Shown here in pieces: positions 33,481 through 45,059 of a stretch of DNA of 64,000 nucleotides (its first letter is position 1; each line of letters opens with the position of its first letter). Origin of the DNA: Malaya genurostris (taxonomy: Eukaryota > Arthropoda > Insecta > Diptera > Culicidae); the NCBI RefSeq assembly GCF_030247185.1, contig NC_080571.1, forward strand, positions 168,869,421 through 168,933,420, in the 5' to 3' direction. The notes beneath the pieces are model-generated. The model was given only the letters and a program-made list of their open reading frames with translations. It was not told the DNA's origin and did no database searches. A program made the position numbers and the translations under genes.

Positions 33481-34430
33481 AAAAATTTTTCGTTATAAAA
33501 TTGTAGTATCAAATGCAGCGCCCTCACCAAAGTCTTTCATTAAACTTCATTGCACTTGCAGCATTGCAAGAATAGCAACCCAGCCGTGAAGGAAAAATTC
33601 GTCACCTTTCATGCAAGCCTTCACGTCAGCGTAACCGCGACGAGTAATAACAAAAAATATCTTTTCACGAGCACGAGGCATAGTGACAGTGGTCTCGGCT
33701 TTTGGTAGAACTTCAGGAGAAAGTCGGATGAACTTTCAACTCAAAATCACAAGCTCAGCGGGTACTAAAATTTTCGGGCTTCACCCGATAGTAAAAGTTA
33801 GGAGCTTAAAAACCCATAGTTGGAAAGAGTTAGGGGCAAGTCAGTTTCAAAGAGTTCGCGGAGAGTAGCCGCAAGTCACAGACGTCATAGTTTAGAGCGC
33901 AGCCAGTGAAATTTTAGGACGAAATGAAAATATTATGCATTGTGCGATTAACACTAAAAAGAAAAAGGTCGTTCTCGTGTTGGTAATCGTTTTCAAGTAG
34001 TACCAATCCGTGTACAATATCGTTGTAAGAAATGAATCCGCTAAGTGTGGCTGACAGAAAAGCATAAAAAACAGCTTTGAATAGTGATAAGAAAAGAATC
34101 CGCTAAATATGGCTGACAGTAAAGCACGAAAACAGTTTTGAATAGTGATAAATAAAAGTAAATATCGTATTTGTCAGCACGTAGCCTGATGGTAGCAAGT
34201 GGAAGAAGAAGCATTCACTGAGGAATAATAGCTATTTTTCGTGAACAAACATACAGCACAAGATGCATAGATCGACTTTAGTGTTACCGAGAAAAGATAA
34301 CAATTGATAACAGGATTCTGCAAAGATTTTTCTGCCATTGTGTAGTCTGATACCACTGTGTGACAGTCTTAATTGTGAATTAGGAAAAGTAAATAAAAGT
34401 TTAAAGAAGAATAGAAAAAATACGGCTCGT
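33480..34430 (+). repeat. LTR-like repeat, copy 1
   Basis: The reverse complement of much of this segment recurs at 53290-54160. It has no ORF of note. Near 34015-34150 a unit of about 62 bp containing AATCCGCTAAATATGGCTGA is repeated about twice; the other copy has about four units. Length, lack of coding sequence and internal minisatellite suggest an LTR or a non-autonomous element, but I could not find termini. Confidence 0.6.
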
Positions 34431-34499
34431 GTAGAACGTTTCCAGTTCGAACACCAATCGATGTTGATGAATTCAAATTTCATGAAATTAGTACTACTC

Positions 34500-36556
34500 A
34501 ACTTGATCGGTCTATAAGAGGCCAAATTTTTTCATCTTTTTTCAAAAATGTTGGACTATTCTTCCATATTGATTCCTTTTCTGTTGATTTTGTAACTTCA
34601 TCAGCTGGATTATTCTTCGAATTCACCCATCTCAATTACGTCATCGTAGTGCCTTCTAGAATCTCGCTGATTCTTAGGCCGACAAACTGTTTGTATTCTC
34701 TGGGATCAGATTGAATCCAGGACAAAACCACCGTCGAGTCTGTCCAATATATTAATCTTTCCACTTTAAGTCGCAGACTCTTTAAAACGGTTTCATTTAA
34801 TCTAGTTCCTAAAACCGCGGGTTTTAGTTCCAGTCTAAGAATTGATAAAAGTTTATTTGGCGCGACTCTGGCCTTTGCAGCTAGTATGGTTATATCGACC
34901 TGATCATCAAATGTTGTTCGCATATAAACAACCGCTGTAAATGCTCTATCCGAAGCGTCAACAAACGTATGTATCTCTCCTTTACACCTTCTGAGAGATA
35001 AGATATCATCTTGGAAATTTGGTTCCTTTTAGACTGTCAGTTCGCTTTCCCCATTTTCTCCTTTCCTTATACATTGGTTCGGGGATTTTCTCGTCCCAGC
35101 CGATCCCTAATTTCCATAAGTCTTGGATCAATATTCGACTTTCAATTGTTACATTAGATAGCAAACCTAATGGGTCATAAACGCTCATGCTGGCGGATAA
35201 TAATTGTCTCTTAGTAGGCCATTCAGGCAAGTCTGACATCTTTACTCGATATCTTATGGTGTCATCGAAGACATTCCAAAACTTTTTCATAAGGTTGCTC
35301 GTCATCGCCTAGAACGACTTCTTCCTTATGCATAATTTTGTCCTCAGGCAATGAGTTTTTTATGTCTTTAGAATTTGTTACAAAATTCCTTATATTAGAA
35401 TATCCGTGAGCGTGAATTTTTATTACATTTTCCACAGTTTCAGTAGCCTCATCTATCGAATTGAAACTGTCGAGATAATCATCCATAGTGGTTTTCAATT
35501 ATCGCAGTTACCGCCGTTGGATAATCAATTTTGAATTGAATGGCATTTTGGTTTTTAACGTATTGTGCACACGACGATGAGCCCGTTGCACCAAAAGTCA
35601 TTACTTGCATGACGTACACAGACATGTCCTCTTCTTTTGCAAATCTATACAAAAAGCGTTGAGAGCTTTGATCATCCTTTTTAGTTCTTCGTTGAGGCTT
35701 CAACCATTGGAGAAGATCCTCTAGTGTCGGAATTTCACAAGGATGTGCTTCTGACGCAATATCCTTACGATCAATTTCCTTTTGAGCCCAGTCTTGTCTT
35801 AGATTAAATGGCAATTTATCTAAGATCTCATCTATCAGAGCTTGATCCTGCATATAACCTACAGAATTCATTATCTTTATGTTTGTAACAAGATTACCAA
35901 TCATCGTTACAAACTATGTTGTGCTTTTTGGAACTTCCATTCTAGGATTCTACAGTTCCTTCACTTCATTCCTGAATTGTTTATATATCTTTTGTGGATT
36001 ACCAAAATTTTTTTTTAAGTTGCTATTATTTTTCTAACATTTTTGCTTTCTAGCAATAGGGGTTCCACTATTCTAAATGCATCACCTTTAGGATGCTTCT
36101 GACGACGTGTTAAATTTTATAAGTTAGAGAATGCGCCTTCTCTAGTAGTTTCTTTGAACGTAGTCTCAAACTTTTACCGAACCTTAAATGATCAATCAAA
36201 ATAGGGCAAATCCATTAGTGATTGCCTCGCTAATAGTCTTATCATTTTTGTGGTCACATCATCGTAACCCCCTTTCTCACTTCTTCCTTAACCGATTGTA
36301 TCAGGAAACTTTTATTAGATTCTTCTGAGGATCGCCTAAGGTTAGCGATCTCACTTTCAAGCGCATTTATTTGCGTTCTAGTAATCAGGCATTTTGGGCA
36401 ACCCCAAAATTCTGTTTTAATTGGAATATGATCCAACCGTACACAGACGATGTGAAACCATCTGTCACAATCGTCAGAGCAGACCATATTGTCTGCTGAG
36501 TCAGGATTGTCGCAAAGCTGACAATGCCCTTTTGTGTTTTGTTTGTATTGTCGCAC
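34500..36556 (-). pseudogene. BEL/Pao element remnant with PHD-finger gag
   Basis: Reading on the minus strand from 36556: a PHD-type finger (CQLC...DCDRWFHIVC...WGCPKC) and a short coiled region; then gag pieces (DEILDKLPFNLRQDWAQ, TLEDLLQWLKPQ) in the frame 35904-35479. These are fused by an internal deletion to reverse transcriptase sequence (SVYVMQVMTFGATGSSSCAQYV). Then come DDYLDSF, YDPLGLLSN and RNase H (YWTDSTVVLSWI) to about 34530. Protease and the early reverse transcriptase are missing and several frameshifts occur. It is a dead copy of a BEL family different from the one at 10761-15980. Confidence 0.85.
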
Positions 36557-37020
36557 CTCACGGATACGCTAACTTGCGAATTCACTAAATCGAATGTGCA
36601 ATGTTTAATGTGCCTGTTTTAGGCTGCACCACACCTCGCCAACATCACATCGATTGCTCGATTTTCAAAGTGCCTAACTTAGGTTGCACCGCACTTATAC
36701 GTTAACTCGCGTATTCACTAGATCGAATGTTCGATTTTTAATTCGCCTAATTTGGGTCGCACCGCATTTATACGCTAACTCGCGTATTCGGATAGCACTT
36801 CACTTTTTCTGTCGACGACACGAACTTATTGGCTTAACTTGTCCTCTCTGGAGGTCACCAAACAATGTGGCGTCTGTGAGTTTTTTCTTTTGGTTCTTTT
36901 AACTAATGACGCCGACAATTAGTTGTGAACTACTACGCAATTTTTTACAATTTTTTTCTTAGATACTAAGGGTTAGTAATAATTCACCTCTACATTTTGT
37001 TAGGTATATTTCAATCACTG
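36552..37020 (-). repeat. BEL leader tandem repeats and 5' LTR piece
   Basis: Between 36552 and about 36800 a unit of 60-77 bp with GCACCGCA-TTATACG-TAACTCGCGTATTC-like text is repeated about four times. This is upstream of the PHD-gag start on the minus strand. A candidate primer-binding site (minus strand TGGTGACCTCCAGAGAGGAC, about 36841-36861) lies next to an LTR edge near 36866. The outer limit of the LTR is not clear. Confidence 0.55.
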
Positions 37021-37380
37021 CGCAAGCGCATGAACCATAATTTTCGATCTTGAAAAATCTCCCTATGGTGATTTTCAAGATCGAAAATTTTCAAATCGCT
37101 CAAACTTGATCAAACAATTCGATCAAACTTAATCAATAGCCTTACAAACGAGTCCAGGCTTATTGAAATCGGGTAAGCCATCTCTGAGAAAATTGCGCGT
37201 TAAAAAATCGTTAAAAGGTGTACATACACAAACAGACAGACATTTTCCGATCTCGTCAAGCTGAGTCGATTGGTATATAACACTATGGTTCTTCGAGGCT
37301 CCGTTCGATAGACGGCTTTTGCAGGAATTCTAATACCTTTCTATAGAGAAAGAAAGTGGTGACTGCAATAAAACTAGCGC
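37020..37380 (+). repeat. MITE-like mosquito repeat
   Basis: Contains the small palindrome TTTTCGATCTTGAAAA / TTTTCAAGATCGAAAA (37039-37090), then CATTTTCCGATCTCGTC, TGGTATATAACACTATGG and the terminal CCTTTCTATAGAGAAAG near 37337-37352. This is the same family as 26440-27372. A separate end fragment (CCTAGTGGTGTAATGATGCC) lies at about 37457-37480. Confidence 0.7.
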
Positions 37381-38146
37381 CATCTATGTGTTAGACCCGA
37401 AAGACCAAATTTAGATACATCATTGTAGCATCAACGCAAGACTTGTTTTAATTGACCTAGTGGTGTAATGATGCCTTTCTCATTTCTCTCACATTCTCAG
37501 ATGTAAATGTATGGTGTTCTTCAAAATAATTTGCCTTTGATTCTTGGAAAACAAAAAGGTTATGCATAAACTAGTATAACCTACATGAGGAAACGAAGTG
37601 AGTTCTATTATTGCAGGTACTTCCGAAACCGGTATAATTGAGATCGGTTGAAAATTCTGAATTATCTTCGAATTCAAAGAGAAAACTCATACATTCTTAT
37701 AACCAAATCTATTGTAACTCTGTGCAACTACAACTACCGAAAAAACGAAAGTTGTGGATCGAGAAAAAGGTATCATCTCACTGCTAGATGGATAAATCAC
37801 GATTTTATGTGTAACAATGCACTAAACAAAACCAAACCAAAAATATAACGGTTTGCTTCGTTCTCCACTATTCGATGGATTTCATATTTGACGCTAATGA
37901 GAAGACATTTCATGTCGCAACTACAAGCTTTTAATAAATAATGAATACTTTGAAGAAATTGCAATAATGGCTTTGTAATGATCAAAACAGAAAGTAAACA
38001 AAACGGAGTTATTATTGGCAGTTCGTTCCTTTTGTCATGGGCTGACTTTTTCCACCTGCTTATATACGAAAAAGTTTAACAATATACAATTGCCTAATCT
38101 CAACATTTTTATTTCGAACATAATTTAATAATTTATATTTTTCCAG

Positions 38147-39028
38147 AGTTTTACGATCTTCGTGCTAATGATTTAATCCTTCAAACACAAGTACATGGTG
38201 CTCCAAATCTTCTCATTAAATGGAACAAAGATGACACTGAAATTGTTTACGATGACAAATTCATGCTAAGTCGTGAGTCAAGTGGGATATATCAATTACA
38301 CATACATGAACCGAAACCAGAGGATAGCGGTGCGTATGAATGCCGTGCTATAAATAATGATGGTCAATCAAAGGTTGAACACGAAGTAAAATTTATTTCG
38401 AAAGAGCAATTTGTGCATGCTTATAGGGTCGAACATGCGGATCGATTTAAAAGGCAGTTTATAGGAGATGTGGCTTGCAGTTCATTAGTTCCCACGCCAA
38501 CTGAACAAAGTTGTAACGAAGCAGGTTTGAAGGAAACGTCTGCTATTGAACTCAAAACAAATAAAAAAAAGAACGAAAATATCGACTATCCTGCCGATGC
38601 ACAACAGGTGGTAAAATCAGAAACGCCAAAAATTAAGACAATGCCAAGATATCGCTTCGATGAAACCTCATGTGAACCATTTATAATCAGAGATTCAAAA
38701 ATAAAACTGACCTGGGAAACCAAATTGAAAAATATTACAGCAGAAGAAGGTGGAATAATCAAGTTAGTGTGTACTGTTACTGGACCATTACCTCAGTACA
38801 AGTGGTTCAAAAATAGTAAACCACTCGTGTGGACTAAGGACGTAATCAATGAAAGCAAAGCTGAATTCGGTTGTGTGCGTATACAACATGCAAATATATC
38901 TGACTGTGGGGAGTATTCTGTAAAAGTTAAAAATGCCGATAGTGAAATTGAGTGTTGCTGTAATGTAACTGTTTTTCAAAAGACGACAGCTGTGCAAACA
39001 ACTCTTCCAACGATCACAAGGATCACAG
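38147..39028 (+). CDS. Ig-domain muscle protein, exon 3 (two Ig domains)
   Basis: The acceptor TTTTTCCAG at 38146 and the donor ATCACAG|GTATTA at 39029 bound a symmetric phase 1-1 exon of 882 bp (294 codons). It encodes an Ig domain (LIKWNKDD, DSGAYECRAINNDG), a long Lys/Glu-rich linker, IIRDSKIKLTW, and a second Ig domain (YKWFKNSKPL, DCGEYSVKVKN, again with the second Cys missing). The first residues FYDLRANDLIL align with the start of exon 2 (YYHCALNDLII), confirming the module repeat. Beyond 39028 the frame stops within the intron. No further exon was found to 64000, so the gene probably continues outside the window. Confidence 0.85.
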
Positions 39029-40084
39029 GTATTAAAATCAATTCAATCAAATGTACCCATTTTGAACTTTAATAAAAAAATCTCTCCAAAACTGAACTTT
39101 TTAGACGAAGATTAGATCGCGTTGTATAATATTTAATCTGTCAAGCAAGAGCTTAGCGGCGTTTACTCGCAGAGAGTGAAGCTACGATTAGACTAGCCAG
39201 TTTATCTGTCACGGTTTATCTGCCACAGACAAGTAATTTTTCGCAGTTTATATTTGGTCTGGCAATGTGATCACACTATTCACAGTTAAATGACTGTTAC
39301 AGTTAAGTTAAGCCGACAGTCAATATTTTGACTGGGACAGACTTTTTGAGCATATCTGTATTGTGATTGATCAGACAGATAAAACCCTTTACAGACTAAA
39401 ATAACTGTAGGGAGTGGGAAGTTTATTACAGTTTTCTGCACACAGTGATCCCATTGCACAGTGGTCCAGGAAGCAAAATTAGCAGGAAACAATTGTTTAC
39501 GGTTTTATTATTGGCCTCAGAGATTTGAAGTCTTCGGCACATTAGTTAGGCACATTAACTTTTCCACTTAATAAACTGCGTTTTTCGGCCGTAGTGGTTT
39601 TAGGGTGGTCCTAAAACAAACTATGAATTATAAAATTATTTCAAAATCTGGATGAGATAGAACAATGCATCCTTCCACAATAATTTAGAATAATTAATTT
39701 AAGGCAATTATGTCGAAGATTTTGGTTGTGTATCTTTAACCGTTTTTATATTAGAACGGTTTTCATATCCTTAGTTAGGGTAATTCTTAAAAAACAGTTT
39801 TTATTCAATAACTTTTTCATTTGAATTTTCTCAATAAAGTAATGTTCTAAGAAATTCAGGAGCCTAAAAAGACGCAGCTTTTAGTGGAAGAAGATTTTTT
39901 ATACTACCTGGTTCAATAGTTATGTAAGATTTTAACAATAAAATACACCTTTTTAAAATAACGGTTTCTAAAAATTTGGCAATCCGAAATTTTTTTTTGA
40001 TTGAATTTGATAGCTTGTACTTTTTTATATAATATGTGACAAAATTGGAAAACAGTTATTTTTCTATCTCATTTAAATAAAACT
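39029..40084. other. Start of intron 3 with dispersed repeats
   Basis: Begins GTATTA. 39110-39440 shows nothing I can name. 39440-39900 resembles 45900-46360: 'ttgcacagtggt', then a short conserved phrase GAATGCATCCTTC(A/C), and 'cctaaaaaa(c/t)ca' words. These are probably two diverged members of one repeat family. No exon is visible. Confidence 0.5.
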
Positions 40085-41240
40085 TTCGTGCAAGTAGCTT
40101 GGGAATCGAAGTTGAAACCATTCATGGAATTTATTTCATCGCTGGAGCATATTTGCCATTCCAATGCACCGGCGAACAATTAAATTTCTTTAAAGGCCAT
40201 TTGCAAAAACTTACAAGATATCGACCGAAATTTTTCGTAATAGGGGACTTAAATGCTAAGCATGTCCAGTGGAATTGTAGGCAAAATAACAGTAATGGTA
40301 AAATACTTCATAATCAACTCTCAGCTCCTTCTACAATTGATCTGGTTCTAACAGATCAAAGTCACATTTGTAGTGAACCGATTACACATGCTGACTTTGA
40401 CTCAGATCATCTTCCTGTAACATTCAGACTTTCCAACGAAGCTATAATTACTCCAATTAGTTCTATATTCAACTATCATAGAGCTAATTGGTTGGATTAC
40501 AGATCTCACATTGAAAATCATGTGGATCATGAACTATTTTAGAAAATACTGCGGATAACGACACAGCAATTGATAATTTGAATCATTACATTATCGAAGC
40601 TAGAAATCTTTCAGTTCCCAAAGATCAAACTAAATTAAATTCTCCTATCATCGATGACAATCTTCAACTGCTCATTCGGTTGAAGAATGTTCGTCGACGA
40701 CAATATCAACGTTCTCGTGATCCTGCTATGAAAACATAGTTAAGGATTTACAAAAAGAAATTAAACAGATTTACTCTTTTGCGAAATGAAAATGTCGCTA
40801 AAGAAGTTGAACAAATTAAACCATATCCTAAACCTTTCTGGAAACTTTCTAAGGTTCTTAAGAAACATCAGAAACCAATTCCTGCTCTCAAGGAAGGAAA
40901 TCAAATACTTCTTACGAATGGCGAAAAAGCTCAAAAACTTGCTCAGCAGTTCGAGAGTGTCCACAATTTTAATTTGAACGTTGTGAGTCCTATTGAAAAT
41001 GAACTCTCACTGAAATATCAGCATATTCCAACCCAAGTGTTATTACAAGATGACATTATTGAGACGAATTTTTATGAAATTAAATCAATTATTAGGAAAC
41101 TTAAAAACATGAAGGCTACTGGTTATGATGGAATTTTTAATACTCTTATTAAAAATCTTCCCGATGTTGCCTTGAGACTTTCAACAAGTGTTTTTTCATT
41201 AGCTTACTTCATCACGCTTGCTTGCCTTTTTCTCGGACGA
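40085..41240 (+). pseudogene. Jockey-clade LINE ORF2 fragment
   Basis: Frames 40099-40542 and 40779-41249 encode IHGIYFIAGAYLPF, FFVIGDLNAKHVQWNC, STIDLVLTDQ and DFDSDHLPVTFRLSNE (endonuclease). Next come the Arg-rich linker, KPFWKLSKVLKKHQKPIPAL and KLKNMKATGYDG (start of the reverse transcriptase). There is an internal gap before STIDLVLTD relative to the copy at 60890-61830, plus frameshifts at about 40540-40780. Both termini are missing. It is close kin of the fragment at 30125-31200. Confidence 0.85.
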
Positions 41241-41750
41241 CGGCTTTGAGGTAGTCAAGCACATATCAGTTCCTATTATCCACTGGACGAGTATGAAAAG
41301 TAAACTTTGATTGAAAATCGTCCATTTCTTCTAAAGCTTCAGACGGAACTGGATGTGAAGTTCTCCCACCAACATCAGTAAAAACAAACCAAGTATAAAA
41401 CCTCAATCGTTCAGGTCGTGCTTTCATTTGTACTCTGATCGTCGAAAGAAGAATTTAGTTTCAGGAGTTTAGTTCCAGAAAACAGGTTCAGAATTCAGAA
41501 CGTGCATGTTGGAACTGGATTCTGGAACTGAATTCAGTCTCGAAACTAGTTCAAAAACTAAATTTCAGTTGAACTATGAGCCTGTTCTAAGTTCTAAATT
41601 TAGTTCTTGAACTCAAGTCCAGTTCCTAATTTCAGAATTTTTCGAATCAGTTCTTTTTAGAAGAATCATCATAACTATGCGAAATTTTACTTTACTGTAC
41701 TACGGTCCTTTTTGCCATTATAATATAAAAAGGCTATACAATCAACGTGA
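41230..41750 (+). repeat. LTR-like repeat, copy with insertion
   Basis: Shares text with 55530-56245: 'gacggctttgaggtagtca', 'aacctcaa(t/a)cg(t/c)tcaggtcg', 'tgaactcaagtccagttcct' and 'gcgaaattttactttactgtact'. Matching resumes at 42760-42815 ('gtgcatcgttt(c/g)aaatt'), so the intervening block is an insertion. Non-coding; probably an LTR. Confidence 0.6.
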
Positions 41751-42715
41751 AAACCTAATATCACTCGATTTTCTCAGAGATGGCTCAACCGATTCTCATA
41801 AATTCAGATTCAACTGAAAGGTCTTACGGTGAAATTCAATCGATTATCTGGGTTATTATTCGATTACTCGAATAATTATTCGATTATTACTATGAGATTT
41901 TTGAAAAATATTCGATTAGCTCAATAATCGAATATTAGTTTTAATCGAATCGATTAAATATTACTCGACTATCTGGGTTATCAATCGATTACTCGATTAA
42001 TCGATCGATATTACGACATTCCTACTCTTAACCGATATTTACAAACTAAGTTGCAAAGATATTTACAAACTAAGTTGCAAATTAAAATTCTTTGAAAAGT
42101 CCCCTAGAAGTTGATTCAGATCCGATTCCGGTATTACAGTGCGATTAGTAAAATTTTTCAATTTCTATAGTATTTTTCTACAAGCGATGGCGAAACGAGA
42201 TCTACTTTGGGACTACTAGTGCCCGGTTTCCGATTCCGAACACACCGGTAATAGTGAAAAAAAAAGCTCCCAAAACTGGACTCACTTCGATTTTTCAACA
42301 ACGGTTAAACCGATTTTTATAAATCAAAATCAAATTAAAGATCTCAGTGTCTTAAAAGATACTGTGCTATTTCATAAAAAATCCGACTTTCGGTTCCGAA
42401 ATTATAGGACAAATCTTTCAAACTGTCATACAAAATGATGCAAAATCGGTACGCATCGGTGCGTGCCGGGAAGAAGAAGAAAACGCATCCGACTAGCACA
42501 CAGTGTTCTTTGATCAATGTTGTATAGCGTGCAGAGTTGCACATTTAAATATATATTAACTTGAAACTGTTAACAAAGGTGACGGTAGTTTAAATTTTAT
42601 ATAAATTTGAATAAAAAACTTGACAGAATCTTCTAGTGATGTTTTTAAAAACATAAGTCATATGAGAAAAGCATCATTACACCACTAGGTGGATTAAAAA
42701 AAGGTTTTTCAACCA
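41750..42715. repeat. MITE-like element inserted in the LTR-like repeat
   Basis: Begins near AAAGGCTATACAATCAACG and ends ATATGAGAAAAGCATCATTACACCACTAGGTGGATTA (42660-42695, described in parts). The interior has the family phrases 'ttctcagagatggctcaaccgatt' and 'ccgactttcggttccgaaatta'. A low-complexity block of TCGATTA/TAATCGA words lies at 41830-42010. It is absent from the related site near 56110-56195. Confidence 0.65.
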
Positions 42716-42829
42716 GTTGGAGTTTGTAGTTGTAGGAACTTTCTGCTACTCAGTTTTGGTGCATCGTTTCAAATTTTAACAGTGAAGAAGGGGAAAGCTG
42801 GCACAATTAATACAAGTGATCTACTAATT

Positions 42830-43064
42830 GATATTCGAAAGTAAAAAAAAGCGTTCGAACACTGCACTCTTAGCAATCCTTCTCTCCAATTATTTACCGA
42901 TAATAATAACTAAAGCTATCATCTTTTAATCTGCTTCGGAGAAATTACCGAAAAAAGCAGGAATATATCGCATTAATCAAAAGAGAAAGTAAACAAAGAT
43001 AATCTCTCATTGTTACATACGTCGTTTTGAACATTTTATACAGAATTAGTTTTTGATTGTTGTG
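42830..43064. other. Stretch without recognised feature
   Basis: About 235 bp, AT-rich, with no coding frame and no repeat match noticed inside the window. Confidence 0.4.
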
Positions 43065-43757
43065 TTGTTCCACTACTTCCCGTCGACACGCACCATACGC
43101 CTTTAGTTATCTCGTTGCCGAACGGCGAAGGCAATTCCTGTCACATTCAGTCCACGAATGAATCGAGGATATTAAATTATAGGAAGATAGATTTTGCTGC
43201 TATACTTGAATTCTTACAAAATGTTAACTGGAGAACGCTACAAGAAATCGATAACGTAAATGAAATGGCATTTTTTTCTGTAACACATAAATTCAATGGC
43301 TGAGTTTCTTGTATACGAGAGCGGTGATCGTATCTACGCAAGGAATTAAAGAGGCATATCGAATTTATCTCCTGCATCTAAGCTATTCGAAATAATTGTG
43401 AGCACCGAGCTACTATCTCGTACAAAAAATTACATCTCTTCTGATCAACATGGATTCATGCCAGGTCGTTCGGTCAGCACGAATCTCATTGATTTCACTT
43501 TAACTTGTATTTCAAGTTTGGATGATAGAGTACAAGTTGATGCAGTACACACTGACCTGAAAGAAGCTTTCTACCGAATTGACCACCAAACACTTTTATG
43601 CAAGATCTCGCGGCTGGGTGCAACACAAAAGTGTATTGAATAGCTTTGCTCTTACTTATATGGTAAAGTTTTCCTGTGTATCATCTCCGTTTTCAAATCT
43701 ATCTGGATTTCCCCAAGGCTGGGTGTGCTTTTGTTCTTGTTGTTCTTCGCTACTCGG
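43065..43757 (+). pseudogene. LINE ORF2 fragment (endonuclease end plus early reverse transcriptase)
   Basis: 43080-43300 reads VDTHHTPLVISLP and INYRKIDFAAILEFLQ-like residues, the end of an endonuclease and its linker. From 43330 the frame gives ISNLSPASKLFEIIVS, DQHGFMPGRSVSTNL and VDAVHTDLKEAFYRIDH, then GFPQG near 43710. So an internal deletion fuses the two regions. It stops where a TTA microsatellite begins. It is closely related to the minus-strand fragment at 58670-60005. The catalytic DD motif is absent. Confidence 0.8.
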
Positions 43758-43960
<203 letters not shown>

Positions 43961-43964
43961 TTTA

Positions 43965-44800
43965 AACAATCAACAGGGACTTTTGGGGGCTCTGAAATCT
44001 CAGGAAGCGGTGGAAATTCTTGCTCAGCATTAATTTTCTAAGATCTGGAGCTCTTTTTCCTTTTTTGCCATCACTTCCAGTTGTTATAATTTTTTGGGAC
44101 CCCTCAGAGAGCTTTCCAGAGCTAAGAGGGAACGCCGAAGATGTACCTTCGATGGGGTAATCAGCATCGCTCTAGTCAGTTGATAAACAAGCGAAAGAGT
44201 TTTTTTTAGGTGTAGCACTCTTCAATATTTCCGCGAAAGTGTGCTTGGAATGTTGCTTGAGGTATCCCCGACAAACATATCGTATATAAACTATTCCTCT
44301 TATTGAAACTTGTAAAGAAAATTTTGATATTTTAACTACTAACGAGACCATACTTATATCAGCAATAGTTACGAATACAGCTTTTTGTTATAAACTTGTT
44401 AGGGCTTGATGATCGGGTCGCTTCATCAGAGAGGTCATGCGGACCCACCTTACAGTAGAGACACTCTTCAATGTCTCTAACGCAGGAGTTATCCTCATGA
44501 TTCCCTTCACACTTAATACAAAGGAATTAATGCAACAATGGTTTGTTGTATATCCCAATTGTTTGCAATTGGTGCAGTTCATGACCTGCGGCACAAAAAG
44601 GCGAACAGGTATACGAACTCGGTCCAGGAGGACATAATTCGGTAAATCCGAGTCGGCGACAGTCACCTGATATGAGTCCGATGGGATATACGACTAAGTC
44701 CCATTCTCAGCGTTCGATACTGAACGCAATTTTTTTCAATCCAATACCTTAACACTCTTGAGTAGGAGGTTTTTAACACTCCTAATACCAAGCCTAGAAA
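43965..44800 (-). pseudogene. I-clade LINE ORF1 fragment
   Basis: Minus-strand frames encode IPVRLFVPQVMNCTNCKQLGY (first zinc knuckle, 44666-44388) and, further on, KHTFAEILKSATPKKNSFA and PIEGTSSAFPLSSGK. This is the C-terminal part of an ORF1 like the one at 48052-48855. Stops and frame changes break it. On the minus strand it is followed directly by (TAA)n. Confidence 0.75.
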
Positions 44801-45059
44801 AGTTACGCGGAGCACCAAGCCTGAAAAAAAAGCTGGAACGGTAAATTTGAGCTATCATAGCTCAGTTGTTACTTGACCAATTTCGATCAACCATCGCATT
44901 TTGTAAAGGTTGTAGGTTATTTTAAGTATATCCTTATTGACAATCGTTTAGAAAAAACTAAAGAAAATCTGATTTTTCCCGTTCCAAGTTTTTTTTCAAG
45001 CTCAAAACATGCCCAATCTGCATTCATGCGGCACCTGCATCGCGAATCGGATATTGAGA
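44801..45059. other. Stretch without recognised feature
   Basis: AT-rich, non-coding. It may be the outer part of the repeat beginning at 45060. Confidence 0.35.

Larger units (their letters stand above)
29809..38146 (+). other. Intron 2 of the Ig gene (8.3 kb, transposon-filled)
   Basis: Bounded by GTAATT and TTTTTCCAG, phase 1. It contains, in order, a short MITE end (about 29995-30040), a Jockey fragment, an unrecognised stretch (31200-31660), two tail-to-tail R1-like LINE ends, an unrecognised stretch, an LTR-like repeat, a BEL remnant and MITE-like repeats. The last 650 bp (37500-38146) shows nothing recognisable apart from a MITE-end-like word near 37770. Confidence 0.8.

Noticed and set aside
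33292..33868. Short plus-strand frames of about 60 codons as genes
   Set aside because: No domain, no promoter, and part of the span recurs as a non-coding repeat at 53.3-54.2 kb.
41830..42010. Cluster of ATCGATTA-like words as a homeodomain binding array
   Set aside because: It lies inside a MITE-like repeat and looks like low-complexity sequence; no gene nearby to support an enhancer role.
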